Source: an uncultured Pelagibacteraceae bacterium (lineage in GTDB: Bacteria; Pseudomonadota; Alphaproteobacteria; Pelagibacterales; Pelagibacteraceae). From it: a stretch of DNA of 64,000 bases. The translations under genes were made by a program, and so were the position numbers. Location of the stretch: positions 1-64,000 of the forward strand of contig CACDIC010000002.1 of assembly GCA_902552805.1 (NCBI GenBank), read 5' to 3'. Numbering within the stretch: position 1 is the first letter of the stretch; each line of letters starts with the position of its first letter. The notes beneath the pieces were generated by a model. It worked only from the letters and a program-made list of their open reading frames with translations. It was not told the origin of the DNA and searched no databases. This document shows, piece by piece, positions 9,236 through 17,200 of this stretch.

Positions 9236-9243
9236 AGAGGGAG
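9236..9243 (+). promoter_or_regulatory. Strong ribosome binding site of proteorhodopsin
   Basis: AGAGGGAG followed by six T and then the ATG at 9250. Most neighbouring starts in this window have no recognisable Shine-Dalgarno sequence, so this site marks the gene as highly translated and fixes its start. Confidence 0.75.
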
Positions 9244-9249
9244 TTTTTT

Positions 9250-10020
9250 ATGAAAAAACTTAAAATGTTTGCATTAGCAGCTGTTGCCCTTATCGGTATT
9301 ACAGGTGTTGCAAACGCAGCGACCACTATGTTAGCTCAAGATGACTTTGTTGGGATATCTTTCTGGATAATCTCGATGGGTATGTTGGCTGCTACTGCTT
9401 TCTTCTTCATGGAGAGAGGTACAGTGGCTCCTGGCTGGAAAACGTCAGTAACTGTTGCTGGTCTTGTAACTGGTATTGCATTCATCCATTACATGTACAT
9501 GAGGGATGTATGGGTGACTACTGGTGATTCACCTACAGTGTATAGATACATTGACTGGTTAATTACTGTGCCATTACAGATGATAGAGTTCTACTTAATT
9601 CTAGCAGCTGTAAGAAAAGCAAACTCTGGAATGTTCTGGAGATTGTTAATCGGTTCATTAGTAATGTTAATCGGTGGATATTTAGGAGAAGCTGGATATA
9701 TCAACGCTACACTTGGTTTTGTAATCGGTATGGCAGGTTGGATATACATTCTATATGAAATATTCTCAGGAGAAGCTGGAAAAGCTGCTGCTAAGAGTGG
9801 AAACAAAGCACTTGTTACTGCTTTTGGTGCAATGAGAATGATCGTAACAGTAGGATGGGCTATTTACCCATTAGGTTACATTTTTGGTTACCTAACAGGT
9901 GGAGTAGACGCTGACTCACTAAACGTGATTTACAACTTAGCTGACTTCATTAACAAAATTGCATTTGGTCTAGTAATCTGGGCTGCTGCAGTAAGTTCAG
10001 CTGGTGCAAGAGCAAGATAA
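9250..10020 (+). CDS. Proteorhodopsin, blue-absorbing type
   Basis: A retinal-binding, light-driven outward proton pump of the inner membrane (256 aa, seven helices after a cleavable signal peptide of about 23 residues ending ANA). Key residues, with the usual proteorhodopsin numbering offset by five: H80 (75), R99 (94), proton acceptor D102 (97), spectral-tuning Q110 (105), proton donor E113 (108), D232 (227) and retinal Schiff-base lysine K236 (231). Acid at both 102 and 113 indicates a proton pump rather than a sensor or ion pump. Gln at the tuning site predicts blue absorption near 490 nm, as in open-ocean types. No retinal or carotenoid synthesis gene is in the window. It has its own leader elements and terminator. 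Confidence 0.98.
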   Translation: MKKLKMFALAAVALIGITGVANAATTMLAQDDFVGISFWIISMGMLAATAFFFMERGTVAPGWKTSVTVAGLVTGIAFIHYMYMRDVWVTTGDSPTVYRYIDWLITVPLQMIEFYLILAAVRKANSGMFWRLLIGSLVMLIGGYLGEAGYINATLGFVIGMAGWIYILYEIFSGEAGKAAAKSGNKALVTAFGAMRMIVTVGWAIYPLGYIFGYLTGGVDADSLNVIYNLADFINKIAFGLVIWAAAVSSAGARAR

Positions 10021-10041
10021 TTACGCTTTAAAATAAATTTA

Positions 10042-10081
10042 TAGGGCGAGTATGTTTTTACATACTTGCCCTATTTTTTTT
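10042..10081 (+). terminator. Rho-independent terminator after proteorhodopsin
   Basis: A 13-base-pair stem TAGGGCGAGTATG / CATACTTGCCCTA (one G-U pair) with loop TTTTTA, followed directly by eight T. It separates proteorhodopsin from the ferredoxin gene, whose ATG is only 20 bases further on. Confidence 0.92.
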
Positions 10082-10100
10082 CATACTTATATCTAATCCA

Positions 10101-10421
10101 ATGGCAAAAATTACCTACATTACCCACGACAATCAAAAGCACGAAGTTGAAGTTCAAAATGGACTGACTGTTATGGAAGGGGCTGTGCAAAATGATATTC
10201 CAGGAATTGACGCTGATTGTGGTGGAGGAATGGCTTGTGCAACTTGCCATGTTTATGTCAAAGAAGATTGGTTTAATAAAATTCCAAAAAAAGAAGATGG
10301 TGAAGAAGATATGTTAGATATGGCATTTGAACCTAAAACAAATAGTAGACTGAGTTGTCAAATTGTAGTCTCAGATGAAATTGATGGTCTTGAAGTAAAT
10401 ATACCATCGAAGCAAGCCTAA
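10101..10421 (+). CDS. [2Fe-2S] ferredoxin, adrenodoxin/putidaredoxin type
   Basis: A 106-residue soluble electron carrier. Cluster ligands are C40, C46, C49 and C86 (C-x5-C-x2-C...C) in [16 protein letters not shown] and SRLSCQIVV, the adrenodoxin-like (Isc Fdx/putidaredoxin) spacing rather than the plant type. The reductase gene begins at the base after its stop codon, so the pair probably forms an NADPH-to-ferredoxin chain. By known SAR11 gene order, ferredoxin and its reductase follow proteorhodopsin. The 5' untranslated region can only be short, because the terminator hairpin ends 20 bases upstream. Confidence 0.95.
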   Translation: MAKITYITHDNQKHEVEVQNGLTVMEGAVQNDIPGIDADCGGGMACATCHVYVKEDWFNKIPKKEDGEEDMLDMAFEPKTNSRLSCQIVVSDEIDGLEVNIPSKQA

Positions 10422-11441
10422 ATGATTAAAACAGATGCATTAATAATTGGTGCAGGACCAACAGGTTTATTTACTGCTCATCAATTAAAATTAATTGGTC
10501 TAAATTGTGAAGTGGTTGATAATTTAGATAAAATTGGTGGTCAATGTATTGAACTTTATCCAGATAAACCAATTTATGATATACCTGCTGTGCCTGAATG
10601 TACGGGGGAGGAATTAACAAATAACTTAATCAATCAATTAAAACCATTTGATATTAAATTTCATTTAAACGAAAGAGTAGAAGAAGTTAAAAAAGAAAAT
10701 GATAATTGGTTGGTAAAAACTAACAATGGTACATCTTTTTCAACACCCAATGTTATAATTGCTGGTGGGGTTGGTTCATTTGAACCAAGAAAGTTTTCTC
10801 CAAAAGAGTGTGAAAAATTTGAAAATAAATCTTTATTTTACTCGGTAAAAGATAAAAAGATTTTTAAAGGAAAGACGGTATCAATTTTTGGCGGAGGTGA
10901 TAGCGCATTAGATTGGGCTGTTGAATTATCAAAAGAATGTAGCGTTAATTTAATACATAGAAGAGATGAATTTAGAGGTGCACAAGCTACAATAGATAAA
11001 GTGCATCAACTTGCAAAATATGGAAAAATAAATTTATTTACTCAATATCAAATGGCTTCTGTTAAAGGAGACAAAAATTTAGAAAGTATTGATATCAAAC
11101 ATGATAACAATGAAATTAAGAATTTAAAAACTGATTATGTATTAGGTTTTTTTGGTTTAATTATGCAACTAGGACCAATAGTAAATTGGGGTCTAAATAT
11201 TGATAAAAAAACTATTGAAGTAGATACAGAAAAATTTGAGACCAATCAAAAAGGAATTTATGCAGTAGGGGATATTTGTAATTACCCCGGCAAATTAAAA
11301 TTAATCTTATCTGGTTTTCATGAAGGTGCTTTAGCTGCAAGAGCTTGTTTTAAATTAGCAAGACCTAATGAAAAATATCGATTTGAATTTACCACTTCAT
11401 CAAAAACCATTAAAGAGCGTCTTGGTGTAAAAGGTGATTAA
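10422..11441 (+). CDS. Ferredoxin-NADP+ reductase, thioredoxin-reductase-like
   Basis: A 339-residue two-dinucleotide-domain flavoprotein. It shows an N-terminal FAD site GAGPTG (10-15), an NADPH site FGGGDSALD (156-164) and the C-terminal FAD motif AVGDIC. The CxxC disulfide of thioredoxin reductases is absent where expected between the two domains, and length and pattern match YumC-type ferredoxin/flavodoxin-NADP reductases. It abuts the ferredoxin gene with no spacer and overlaps the GST gene by eight bases, indicating a translationally coupled operon. It likely passes electrons between NADP(H) and the upstream ferredoxin in the cytoplasm. Confidence 0.9.
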   Translation: MIKTDALIIGAGPTGLFTAHQLKLIGLNCEVVDNLDKIGGQCIELYPDKPIYDIPAVPECTGEELTNNLINQLKPFDIKFHLNERVEEVKKENDNWLVKTNNGTSFSTPNVIIAGGVGSFEPRKFSPKECEKFENKSLFYSVKDKKIFKGKTVSIFGGGDSALDWAVELSKECSVNLIHRRDEFRGAQATIDKVHQLAKYGKINLFTQYQMASVKGDKNLESIDIKHDNNEIKNLKTDYVLGFFGLIMQLGPIVNWGLNIDKKTIEVDTEKFETNQKGIYAVGDICNYPGKLKLILSGFHEGALAARACFKLARPNEKYRFEFTTSSKTIKERLGVKGD

Positions 11442-12060
11442 ACTTTACTCCGCCAATACTCCTAACGGAAAAAAAATAAGTATCATGCTTGAGGAGATTG
11501 GCTATGAATACAAAGTAGTTAATATAGATCTCAACAAAGGTGATCAATTTAAACCTGAATTTAAAAAGATAAGTCCATTGAGTAAAATACCAGTGATCAT
11601 TGATCAGGATAATAATAATAATGTTTTCGAGTCAGGGGCAATTTTAATGTATTTAGCTGAACAAAGTGGAAAATTTTACAATGCAAAAGATCGACTAGAG
11701 ATAAACCAATGGTTGATGGCACAGATGGGTTATGTTGGACCCATGTTAGGACAACATCATCAATTTCATCATTACAATCCAGGTAAAAGTCAGTTTGGCG
11801 AAGAAAGATATTTCAAGATATCTAAGAGAATATATGAGGAATTAGACGAAAGATTATCTCAATCAAGATTTCTAGCTGGAGAAAATTATACAATCGCTGA
11901 CATAGGAACTTTTCCTTGGATAGCACGACATGAGTGGCATGACATTGGTCTTAAAAATTATAAAAATCTTACTAGATGGTATGTTGAGATATCTGAAAGA
12001 GAAGCGGTGAAGAAGGGTTTTAAATTTATGAATAAGGATGAAGTTCCACCAAAGCCCTAG
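11434..12060 (+). CDS. Glutathione S-transferase family protein (YfcG/YghU-like)
   Basis: A 208-residue protein with an N-terminal thioredoxin-like domain (IKLYSANTPNGKKISIMLEE) and a helical C-terminal domain containing FLAGENYTIADIGTFPW, the N-capping and folding motif of GSTs. The NTPNG active-site region resembles the YfcG/YghU disulfide-bond oxidoreductases, which use glutathione without a classical catalytic Tyr/Ser. It starts at a GTG lying inside the end of the reductase gene (eight-base overlap), so it is the last gene of the ferredoxin operon. The coupling suggests a redox role linked to that chain; gshA and gshB are also in the window. Confidence 0.87.
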   Translation: MIKLYSANTPNGKKISIMLEEIGYEYKVVNIDLNKGDQFKPEFKKISPLSKIPVIIDQDNNNNVFESGAILMYLAEQSGKFYNAKDRLEINQWLMAQMGYVGPMLGQHHQFHHYNPGKSQFGEERYFKISKRIYEELDERLSQSRFLAGENYTIADIGTFPWIARHEWHDIGLKNYKNLTRWYVEISEREAVKKGFKFMNKDEVPPKP

Positions 12061-12161
12061 TTCATTGAGCTAATTAACCTGAATAGTGAAGCAAAAATTC
12101 CGTGACCAGATAGTTCTATAGCTAAAATTGCAATAATTATTAAAATTAATTTTTGGTTCAT
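12057..12161 (-). CDS. Micro-ORF 2 behind dksA: 34-aa predicted membrane peptide
   Basis: A 34-codon ORF beginning MNQKLILIIIAILAIELSG, a short hydrophobic helix with a charged start and a polar tail ending SSMN. Its ATG follows the stop codon of the preceding micro-ORF with no spacer, so it could be translated by termination-reinitiation. No Shine-Dalgarno sequence is seen. It overlaps the last four bases of the GST gene on the other strand. I do not recognise the peptide. An ORF this short can arise by chance in AT-rich DNA; the tight packing and one clean hydrophobic segment argue for a real gene. Confidence 0.45.
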   Translation of the reverse strand: MNQKLILIIIAILAIELSGHGIFASLFRLISSMN

Positions 12162-12293
12162 CTAATTAATGAATACGAATAACAATAACAGAACCCAAAA
12201 AAAACCATAATAATAGTAAATATATTTTTTGGTAAAATTATATGTAATTGGGTTATGAACTTTCTTACTTTTCTTTTTTTTAGTCGTCGGCAT
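12162..12293 (-). CDS. Micro-ORF 1 behind dksA: 43-aa predicted membrane protein
   Basis: A 43-codon ORF that starts inside the last codons of dksA (14-base overlap, different frame). It encodes a basic N-terminus (MPTTKKKKSKKVHNP) and then one strongly hydrophobic segment including YYYYGFFWVLLLLFVFIN. The layout is that of a single-pass inner-membrane microprotein with a cytoplasmic Lys-rich tail (positive-inside rule). The overlap implies translational coupling to dksA. No named family is recognised. The charge-then-helix design and perfect fit between dksA and the second micro-ORF make a chance ORF less likely. Confidence 0.6.
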   Translation of the reverse strand: MPTTKKKKSKKVHNPITYNFTKKYIYYYYGFFWVLLLLFVFIN

Positions 12294-12804
12294 GAACCTT
12301 TTCATCCTTTTCATGTTTTTCTTGAGCAGCTATAGTATATTTTGCAACAGGTCTTGCCATGAGTCTTTTTAGCCCTATTGGTTCTGCAGTATCTAGACAA
12401 AATCCATAGGTATCTTCTCTTATTCTAGCTAAAGCTTTATCAATTTCTGAAATCAGTTTGATTTGTCTATTGATTGCTTTCATTTCAACATTTTTATCTG
12501 TGTATGAACTTGCTTGATCGACAATATCGGCTGAAATACTATTATCATCCATACTGCCGTTATACAGAGCTTCATTATTTGCTCTAACTAGCTCTTTTTT
12601 CCACTCTTGTAATTTCATTCTAAAGAAAACCTTATGTTTTTCGCACATATATTTTTCAGTTTCTTTTGGAATATATGTTTTAGAAATTTTGATAGGTCCT
12701 TTGCTAATTTCTTTTGGTTTACTGATGGTCTTAGGTTTTGCTTTAGTTACAGTTTTAGTTTTAGCTTTAGTAACCTTTTTTTTAACTTTACTAGTTTTAG
12801 GCAT
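12280..12804 (-). CDS. dksA: DksA-family RNA polymerase-binding regulator, zinc-less type
   Basis: Binds the RNA polymerase secondary channel and tunes stringent-response transcription. The 174-aa product has a Lys/Thr/Pro-rich N-terminal extension (about residues 1-45), then the coiled coil (about 52-130), then the globular end DTYGFCLDTAEPIGLKRLMARP. Only C136 of the four zinc-finger cysteines of E. coli DksA remains (T139 takes the second position, none at the second pair), as is usual for alphaproteobacterial DksA. The coiled-coil tip carries MDDNSISADIVDQAS, an acidic segment matching the DksA catalytic tip. Two micro-ORFs follow in apparent operon. Confidence 0.93.
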   Translation of the reverse strand: MPKTSKVKKKVTKAKTKTVTKAKPKTISKPKEISKGPIKISKTYIPKETEKYMCEKHKVFFRMKLQEWKKELVRANNEALYNGSMDDNSISADIVDQASSYTDKNVEMKAINRQIKLISEIDKALARIREDTYGFCLDTAEPIGLKRLMARPVAKYTIAAQEKHEKDEKVHADD

Positions 12805-12882
12805 CTTTCAATTTGAATTCGAGGGAGTATATTCAGCAAAATAGGGGTGTCAAGCAACGTTAATTATTGTAAATATTTACTT

Positions 12883-14205
12883 ATGAATGTCTTAAATAGA
12901 AATATTAATAATATTTTTTTTATTTTTGCATTGTCACATTTAATAATTTGGACACTGATTCCCTCATTAACAAATAAAAATTTACCATTAGATACAATTG
13001 AAGCCTTAGCATGGGGAAGTAATTTAGATTGGGGTTTTAATAAACATCCACCCATGAGTGCATTTTTTCCTGAGGTATTTTTTCAAATTTTTGGTTCTCA
13101 AGATTGGGTTTATTATTTATTAAGCCAAATATTCGTGATAATTGCTTTTTATTACGTATTTAAATTTGCTTTTGAAATTTTTAGAGATTTAAAATTAAGT
13201 TTAATTTCTGTTTTATTATTAGTTTCTATCTATTTCTATAATTTCACCACTCCTGAATTTAATGTAAATGTTTGCCAATTACCATTTTGGTCATTAGTTG
13301 TTTATTATTCATGGAAAATTTATTCATCACAGGAAATAAAATTTTCAGATTGTTTTCTAGTTGGCTTATTTGGTGCGGTTGGCTTTTTATCTAAATACTT
13401 GTTTCTCTACCTTTTAATATCAATCGATTTATTGTTCATTTATTTAATTTTTTTTAAAAAAACTAAAAAATTTGATTTTAAATATTTGATAACAATTGAG
13501 GTCTTTTTAGTTTTATTAGTTCCTCATTTAATTTGGCTGTTTAATAATGATTTTATAACCATAACGTATGGATTAAACCGAACAGGATTAGAAAGTTCTA
13601 GTATTTTAGATCACATTAGTAATCCAGTATTATTTTTATCAAAACAAATTGGTATACTGGTTCCTTTCTTCTTTTTGATCTGGTTACTCACTAAAAAGAT
13701 AAAATTTAAGCTAAATGTAAATGATAAAAAATTAATGTTTCTACTATTTATTAACTTTATGCCTATTGTCCTAATGTTTCTGACATCATTGATTACTGGT
13801 TCAAAAATTAGAACAATGTGGATGACGCCTTTTTATTTATTTTTTGGAGTGTTATTTTTATATCTTTTAAAATCACAAATTAATTTAAAAAAATTAAATT
13901 CGTTTCTTTATGGATTCTTTTTTCTATTTTTTTTGTCACCCATTCTTTATTCTTATGTCTCATTATCACAGACAGATAAACGAACGGATTATCCTGGAAA
14001 AGATATTGCAATGAAAATTCAATATGTTTGGGATCAAGATTTTGATAAAGAAATTCAATTTGTAACCGGCGATGAGTGGAAAGCTGGGAACCTTTCATAT
14101 CACTTAAAATCTAGACCAAAGTGGGAGGGGTTTAATAATAAAGAGATACTCAATAATTCATCACAATTTATTTGTGTGGGTGATGTTTGTTTGGGAAGAT
14201 ATTAA
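12883..14205 (+). CDS. ArnT/PMT-like GT-C glycosyltransferase, membrane
   Basis: A polytopic membrane glycosyltransferase of the family 39/83 (ArnT-like, PMT_2) type that uses a polyprenyl-phosphate sugar donor at the periplasmic face. The first lumenal loop motif PLDTIEALAWGSNLDWGFNKHPPMSAFF (with the acidic catalytic residue) is characteristic. About ten hydrophobic segments follow, then a short soluble C-terminus ending CVGDVCLGRY. I chose the ATG at 12883 because it places the first helix at the expected distance. A GTG at 12847 would add 12 residues. The next gene, a GtrB-like polyprenol-phosphate glycosyltransferase, begins seven bases after the stop, suggesting it makes the donor used here. 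Confidence 0.82.
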   Translation: MNVLNRNINNIFFIFALSHLIIWTLIPSLTNKNLPLDTIEALAWGSNLDWGFNKHPPMSAFFPEVFFQIFGSQDWVYYLLSQIFVIIAFYYVFKFAFEIFRDLKLSLISVLLLVSIYFYNFTTPEFNVNVCQLPFWSLVVYYSWKIYSSQEIKFSDCFLVGLFGAVGFLSKYLFLYLLISIDLLFIYLIFFKKTKKFDFKYLITIEVFLVLLVPHLIWLFNNDFITITYGLNRTGLESSSILDHISNPVLFLSKQIGILVPFFFLIWLLTKKIKFKLNVNDKKLMFLLFINFMPIVLMFLTSLITGSKIRTMWMTPFYLFFGVLFLYLLKSQINLKKLNSFLYGFFFLFFLSPILYSYVSLSQTDKRTDYPGKDIAMKIQYVWDQDFDKEIQFVTGDEWKAGNLSYHLKSRPKWEGFNNKEILNNSSQFICVGDVCLGRY

Positions 14206-14212
14206 TTTTTGA

Positions 14213-15082
14213 ATGAAAATTAAAATTTTAGTACCTATTTATAATGACTGGCAATCAGCTTCTAAACTCCTGGACGATATTGATAATAATATTTTAGATT
14301 TAGATCACGAAATCTCTGTGATTATTGTCAATGACGCTTCAACACACGATCGTCAAGAAGAACAAAAGGATTATAAAAATATACATTCAATCAAAATTCT
14401 AAATATGAAAACTAATCAAGGTCACGCTAGATGTATTGCAACTGGATTGAAATATATCTTTGAAAAAGAAGACTTTGATTATGTAATTCCAATGGATGGA
14501 GATGGAGAAGATAGACCAGAAGAAATTAAAGAATTTATCAATCAAATTGATAATTCAAATAACAATCCAATAGTCGGTGAAAGAGTGAAAAGATCAGAAA
14601 AATTAATTTTTAAAATTTGCTATCAATTACATAAATTAATCACACTAACTTTTACTGGTAAATCAATTAAATTTGGAAATTATACATGCTTGCCAAAAAG
14701 CACGGTTGAAAAAATGATTAAAGAAAAAGCGACCTGGAATAGTTTTTCAGGATCATTAAAAAAAATTGAAAATAATTTATTACCAATACCATCTACTAGA
14801 GGCAGTAGATATTTTGGTCCATCGAAAATGAGTTTTTTTAATTTGATAAAACATTCACTTTCAATCATGAGTGTTTTTAGAAAAACATTTTTAATTCGTT
14901 CAGGTTTGTTTATAATTTTATATATCTTATTTATTAAGAGTAATGCTTCTGTGGTGACTGCATTGCCTCTGGTATTTTTGTTAATAGCTGTCTACTCAAT
15001 TTCGAATTTAGCTTTAAGAGAAAATATTGCTGAATTTGATAAAGCTTTATCTAAAATAAACGATATAGAGAATATTAAATAA
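14213..15082 (+). CDS. Family 2 glycosyltransferase, polyprenol-phosphate sugar synthase type
   Basis: A 289-residue GT-A enzyme with N-terminal nucleotide-sugar domain (ILVPIYNDW at 5-13, catalytic acid motif DGDGEDRPEE at 95-104, QGHARCIATGL at 69-79) and two C-terminal membrane helices (roughly 225-270). This layout resembles DPM1/GtrB/ArnC enzymes that load a sugar onto undecaprenyl phosphate. The sugar cannot be told. It is flanked by the ArnT-like transferase (seven bases upstream) and the lyase-like secreted protein (five bases downstream), forming a three-gene envelope-glycan unit. Confidence 0.82.
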   Translation: MKIKILVPIYNDWQSASKLLDDIDNNILDLDHEISVIIVNDASTHDRQEEQKDYKNIHSIKILNMKTNQGHARCIATGLKYIFEKEDFDYVIPMDGDGEDRPEEIKEFINQIDNSNNNPIVGERVKRSEKLIFKICYQLHKLITLTFTGKSIKFGNYTCLPKSTVEKMIKEKATWNSFSGSLKKIENNLLPIPSTRGSRYFGPSKMSFFNLIKHSLSIMSVFRKTFLIRSGLFIILYILFIKSNASVVTALPLVFLLIAVYSISNLALRENIAEFDKALSKINDIENIK

Positions 15083-15087
15083 GTTTT

Positions 15088-15918
15088 ATGAAAAAAATTT
15101 TTTTTACAATTTGTATAAGTATAATTTTTCTAGGACCATCGAATTTGCTTAACAAAGTTTATGCAAAAGAAATTACAAATCTTCAATGGAAAAAAAGTGT
15201 AGCAAAAGGCAAGAAGCTTTCTAAGTTCAGAGAAACTGTTACTTCTCCAGCTTTAGGGGAAAAAGCTTGGAAGATAACATTATTACCTAAAGATTGTGGC
15301 AGAGATCAGGATGGTGATTATTCCGATTGTACAAATAATGGCAGAGATGCTGTGGTTGGACATGGAGGAGGAGATCGAGCTAGAAGTGAGTATTCAGCAA
15401 AACCAAGATATACAGGAGAGAAATGGATTTCAGTAAGTATTTTTATCCCAAAAGATTTCAAAACAGTCGAACCAGTTAGCACTTCTCTTTTTCAGATATA
15501 TGAATGGGGAAATACCAATCAACAAAGACATCCTAGGATGATGCTTAGAGTTAAAAGAGGTAATTTAGAGCCCAGATATTTTGCTGTAAATGGAATGGAT
15601 TCCCAAGGATTGATTTACAAGCATTTAAAGATTGATGACATGAGAGACAAGTGGACTACTATAATATTTCATACCAAAATGTCTAAAGATCCAGAAAAAG
15701 GATTTATTAAGATGTATGTGGATGATGTACTCTATAATGATTACAAAGGCAGGACGGGTTATGGTGGCAAATTTTTTAATAAATTTGGAATTTATCATAG
15801 CTGGATTAGTAGATGGAACGAAGAAGTACATGGAGAATACCCAACACAAGTTGTTTACTATGACAATCTTTTTAGGACTAGCAGTAAAGAAAAACTTTTA
15901 AAATTAATTCAAAATTAA
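15088..15918 (+). CDS. Secreted polysaccharide lyase-like protein (heparin-lyase I-like jelly roll)
   Basis: A 276-residue exported protein: signal peptide (KKIFFTICISIIFLGPSNLL, cleavage probably after VYA near residue 26) followed by a concanavalin-like beta-jelly-roll resembling family PF14099. Seen features are EKWISVSIFIPKDF, SLFQIYEWG, HPRMMLRV and YVDDVLYNDYKGRTGYGGKFFNKFGIYHSW, the usual strand pattern of glucuronan/heparin lyase-like proteins. Whether it cleaves a polysaccharide or only binds one is not clear. Being the third gene behind two glycosyltransferases, it may trim or remodel the cell's own surface glycan rather than scavenge. Confidence 0.7.
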   Translation: MKKIFFTICISIIFLGPSNLLNKVYAKEITNLQWKKSVAKGKKLSKFRETVTSPALGEKAWKITLLPKDCGRDQDGDYSDCTNNGRDAVVGHGGGDRARSEYSAKPRYTGEKWISVSIFIPKDFKTVEPVSTSLFQIYEWGNTNQQRHPRMMLRVKRGNLEPRYFAVNGMDSQGLIYKHLKIDDMRDKWTTIIFHTKMSKDPEKGFIKMYVDDVLYNDYKGRTGYGGKFFNKFGIYHSWISRWNEEVHGEYPTQVVYYDNLFRTSSKEKLLKLIQN

Positions 15919-15922
15919 TTGT

Positions 15923-17200
15923 TTAAGCTCTTATCGTTGGTAGACAATAAAAATCAGCAGTGTCTATTTTAGACGAATATTGTCTTCGCATATTCCATTT
16001 TTTATGAACCCCAGCGCTTGCAAGACTTAAAGTGGATCTGCCATATCTATAATTAGTATTATCAATTGATCGCATTAAACTTTTTATTTTTTCATCTTTT
16101 TCAGATGAAAATAGATTTTTTCTACCATCGTCATTACGCAGTCCTGTCAGCATTACACCTGCTTTTTGATAACGATAACCATTTTTAAAAATGCTTTCTA
16201 AAATTGAAACTGCAGTCTTAACAGTTTCAATACTATTGTTTGTTGCAATAGGAAAATCAATTGTTTTAGCATTTGAATAATAACCATAGTCTCTCTGAAA
16301 AGGACTAGTTCGAACGAAAACTGTGATGGCTTTTGCAACCAAAGATTCTGATCTAATTTTTTCAGACGCATTCAAGCAATAGTTGGCAACTGCTTCTTTT
16401 AGTTCTTGAAATTTTTCAATTCTTTTACCAAATGACCTTGAAACTACACAGCTCTTTCTTTTACTTTGAGTAGTTTCTAAATTTATACAAGGTATTCCTC
16501 TAAGTTCCATTGCAGTTCTAGAGCTTAAAACATTAGAGCATTTTTTAATCCAGGTATTGGATTTATTCTTAAGTTGCTTAGCATTATAGATACCATTTTT
16601 TTGATAGAATTTTGTTAGCTGCCTGCCAACACCCCATATATCGTTTATTTCAACCTTTTCTAAAATGGGGTCTAAATTTTCTATTCCAATTAAACTGGTT
16701 ACCCCTGATTGTTTTTTCTTGGCAATATGATTTGCAACTTTACTTAAAGTTTTAGTTTTAGCAATACCGATACTGGTTGGAATACCAGTCCATTGCAAAA
16801 CTGTTTCTCTAATTTCTCTACCGGCTTTTTCAACCTCAGAGTCTGGAAAATTGGACAAATCTATGAACGCTTCGTCAATGGAATATACCTCTATTTCAGC
16901 ATTAAATCTTTTAAGTGTTCTCATTACTCTTCTAGATAAATCTCCATATAAAGAATAATTTGATGAAAAAACCTCAACTTTATTTTTAACAATAATATCT
17001 TTTGCTTTAAAATAAGGTTCACCCATTTTAATCCCCAAAGCTTTTGCTTCATTGGATCTAGAAATAATACAACCATCATTATTTGATAGTACAACTACAG
17101 GTTTTTTTCTTATTCTTGGATTGAATAATCTTTCACATGAAACATAGAAAGAGTTACAATCAACTAAGCCTATTTTTTTAGTACGTTGAATGGATGACAT
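15923..17200 (-). CDS. umuC: Y-family DNA polymerase V subunit UmuC
   Basis: Error-prone translesion DNA polymerase made under SOS. At 425 aa it matches E. coli UmuC. Visible features: palm metal ligand D14 in GLVDCNSFYVSCERLF, the catalytic pair D109-E110 in YSIDEAFIDL, SNNDGCIISRSNEAKALGIKMG for nucleotide binding, the helix-hairpin-helix KTLSKVANHIAKK, and a C-terminal UmuC-specific tail with YRYGRSTLSLASAG. The start overlaps the umuD end by 23 bases, so it is co-translated with its partner. The motifs I checked are intact. In genome-reduced SAR11, a complete umuDC is noteworthy. Confidence 0.95.
   Translation of the reverse strand: MSSIQRTKKIGLVDCNSFYVSCERLFNPRIRKKPVVVLSNNDGCIISRSNEAKALGIKMGEPYFKAKDIIVKNKVEVFSSNYSLYGDLSRRVMRTLKRFNAEIEVYSIDEAFIDLSNFPDSEVEKAGREIRETVLQWTGIPTSIGIAKTKTLSKVANHIAKKKQSGVTSLIGIENLDPILEKVEINDIWGVGRQLTKFYQKNGIYNAKQLKNKSNTWIKKCSNVLSSRTAMELRGIPCINLETTQSKRKSCVVSRSFGKRIEKFQELKEAVANYCLNASEKIRSESLVAKAITVFVRTSPFQRDYGYYSNAKTIDFPIATNNSIETVKTAVSILESIFKNGYRYQKAGVMLTGLRNDDGRKNLFSSEKDEKIKSLMRSIDNTNYRYGRSTLSLASAGVHKKWNMRRQYSSKIDTADFYCLPTIRA

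Noticed and set aside
9591-9806. A 71-codon ORF antisense to proteorhodopsin
   Set aside because: A complementary-frame shadow of a well conserved, highly expressed gene; no family recognised.
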